Program-made: the position numbers and the translations under genes
Notes under the pieces: model-generated
The model's input: only the letters and a program-made list of their open reading frames with translations
Told to the model about the DNA's origin: nothing
Databases searched by the model: none
Assembly (NCBI GenBank): GCA_027459785.1
Contig: DAIDGU010000053.1
Span: forward strand, 1 to 64,000
Length of the DNA stretch: 64,000 nt
Source: Ktedonobacteria bacterium
GTDB taxonomy: Bacteria > Chloroflexota > Ktedonobacteria > Ktedonobacterales > JACDGC01
Direction of reading: 5' to 3'
Shown here: in pieces, positions 63,218 through 64,000 of the stretch
How positions within the stretch are numbered: the first letter of the stretch is position 1
Layout of the letters: the number at the start of each line of letters is the position of its first letter

Positions 63218-64000
63218 TTAACGCACGGCGAGCGCGATCAGCGCCAGCACGACGATCCCCAGCCCCCACAGCGCAACTGCCAGTAATTCATTGCCGATCA
63301 TCCCCGTCTGAAGCCGCCGCAACGCCTGGCCGCCGTCGGCGATGCCGCGCCCCAGGCCGGTGAAGGCAGCGTCGATGCCACGCAGGTCGAAGCGCCCAGC
63401 CAGGCGCACCAGCACCAGCACGCCGTGCGCCGCCGCTCCGGCGAAGGCATCAAAGACCTGGCGATCCACCGCCCCCAGCACCCCGGTCGCCCAGATGAAT
63501 GCCCGCGCCAGGCCCAGGTAGAGTGGACGGAAGCCGAATTCCTCCTGCAAAACGGGCGCGCTGGGCCGCACCACCGGCCAGATGATACGATCCGGCCACG
63601 CCACGCGCGCGGCCAGGCCCAGCACCACCCCACCGACGGCGCACCCCAGCGCCAGCGCCGTGACCGCCGGTGATTCCGGCGTCATCGCAAGAAGCAGGCG
63701 CGCGAGAGGCTGGCCCAGCAGCGCGGCATTCGCCAACAGGACGACCACCAATGCAACGGCGAGCACCAGCAACGGCCCCAGCAATCCGCGCGGTGCCTCA
63801 TGCGCCTGCCGGGCGGGATCAGACGTGCGCCCCAAAAAGACTTCGCCGAACGCCCGCGCGCTATACAGCGCCGTGAAAAGGCTGGCCACCGTCGCCAGGA
63901 TGAAGAGCGCCGGTTGCCCCTGCGCGGCGGCCAGCACGGCATCTTTCGCCGGCAGCGCCAGCGTGACGGGCAGCCCCGCCAGCGCGGCGGCAGCCAGCGC
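63218..64000 (-). CDS. nuoL: NADH-quinone oxidoreductase subunit L, C-terminal part (starts outside the window)
   Basis: The frame is open to the window edge, giving the last 260 residues. It shows ALAGLPVTLALPAKDAVLAA (the antiporter-domain end with its conserved lysine) and later FTALYSARAFGEVFLG, followed by the helices of the C-terminal arm and the final transmembrane helix LWGLGIVVLALIALAVR. The usual NuoL is about 620 residues. No frameshift is seen. Confidence 0.85.
   Translation of the reverse strand, partial: ALAAAALAGLPVTLALPAKDAVLAAAQGQPALFILATVASLFTALYSARAFGEVFLGRTSDPARQAHEAPRGLLGPLLVLAVALVVVLLANAALLGQPLARLLLAMTPESPAVTALALGCAVGGVVLGLAARVAWPDRIIWPVVRPSAPVLQEEFGFRPLYLGLARAFIWATGVLGAVDRQVFDAFAGAAAHGVLVLVRLAGRFDLRGIDAAFTGLGRGIADGGQALRRLQTGMIGNELLAVALWGLGIVVLALIALAVR

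Overview
The window looks like an accessory replicon, or an integrated plasmid-like element, of a GC-rich bacterium. Chloroflexota is my best guess, from the general character of the proteins and the IS605-type ends; it is not proven. No rRNA, tRNA or CRISPR array was seen. The plasmid character is direct: a tyrosine recombinase at the left edge, an iteron array upstream of a Rep-like initiator (27.7-29.9 kb), and a ParA/ParB locus preceded by a centromere-like repeat cluster (54.8-57.2 kb).

Layout. 0-4.1 kb: truncated integrase, an XRE regulator, and two tandem paralogous DNA-binding-type proteins next to an array of GTTATATAAC-centred palindromes. 4.4-20.3 kb: a long minus-strand block with a decayed gene, unknown proteins, a ParB-like protein, a 1,496-residue methylase-helicase fusion, a MoxR-like AAA ATPase with a von Willebrand A partner, small zinc proteins and a CHC2/TOPRIM primase, punctuated by hairpin terminators. 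20.4-24.8 kb: two nucleotidyltransferase-like genes, an intact IS200/IS605 element (tnpA, tnpB) and small membrane proteins. 25.4-27.5 kb: a umuDC SOS mutagenesis pair flanked by two copies of one inverted repeat. 27.7-29.9 kb: origin and initiator.

30.0-46.4 kb is a class 1 DISARM anti-phage locus (drmD, drmMI, drmA, drmB on the minus strand; no drmC seen). Between drmMI and drmA lies a plus-strand, visibly AT-richer module: XRE regulator, ImmA/IrrE metalloprotease, a single-domain ubiquitin-like protein, an E2/E1-type (DUF6791-ThiF) protein and a DUF6527 zinc protein. Next to it is a truncated TIGR04255 gene that seems to mark the insertion scar. This nested ubiquitin-like conjugation module is the most interesting feature here.

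46.5-53.2 kb holds secreted and metabolic accessory genes (a secreted protein, an alpha/beta hydrolase, a sedolisin protease), very short ORFs with strong ribosome binding sites, and phage-type regulators. 53.3-57.2 kb is the partition region. 57.7-59.9 kb is an ArsR-type metal regulator with two cation-efflux genes under a clear promoter/operator. At about 59.9-60.2 kb an IS605-like right-end relic and a decayed sulfide:quinone oxidoreductase fragment separate this region from the end of a complex I operon (nuoL-nuoM-nuoN), which looks like core metabolism. The element may therefore end near 60 kb, or the replicon may be a chromid carrying core genes.
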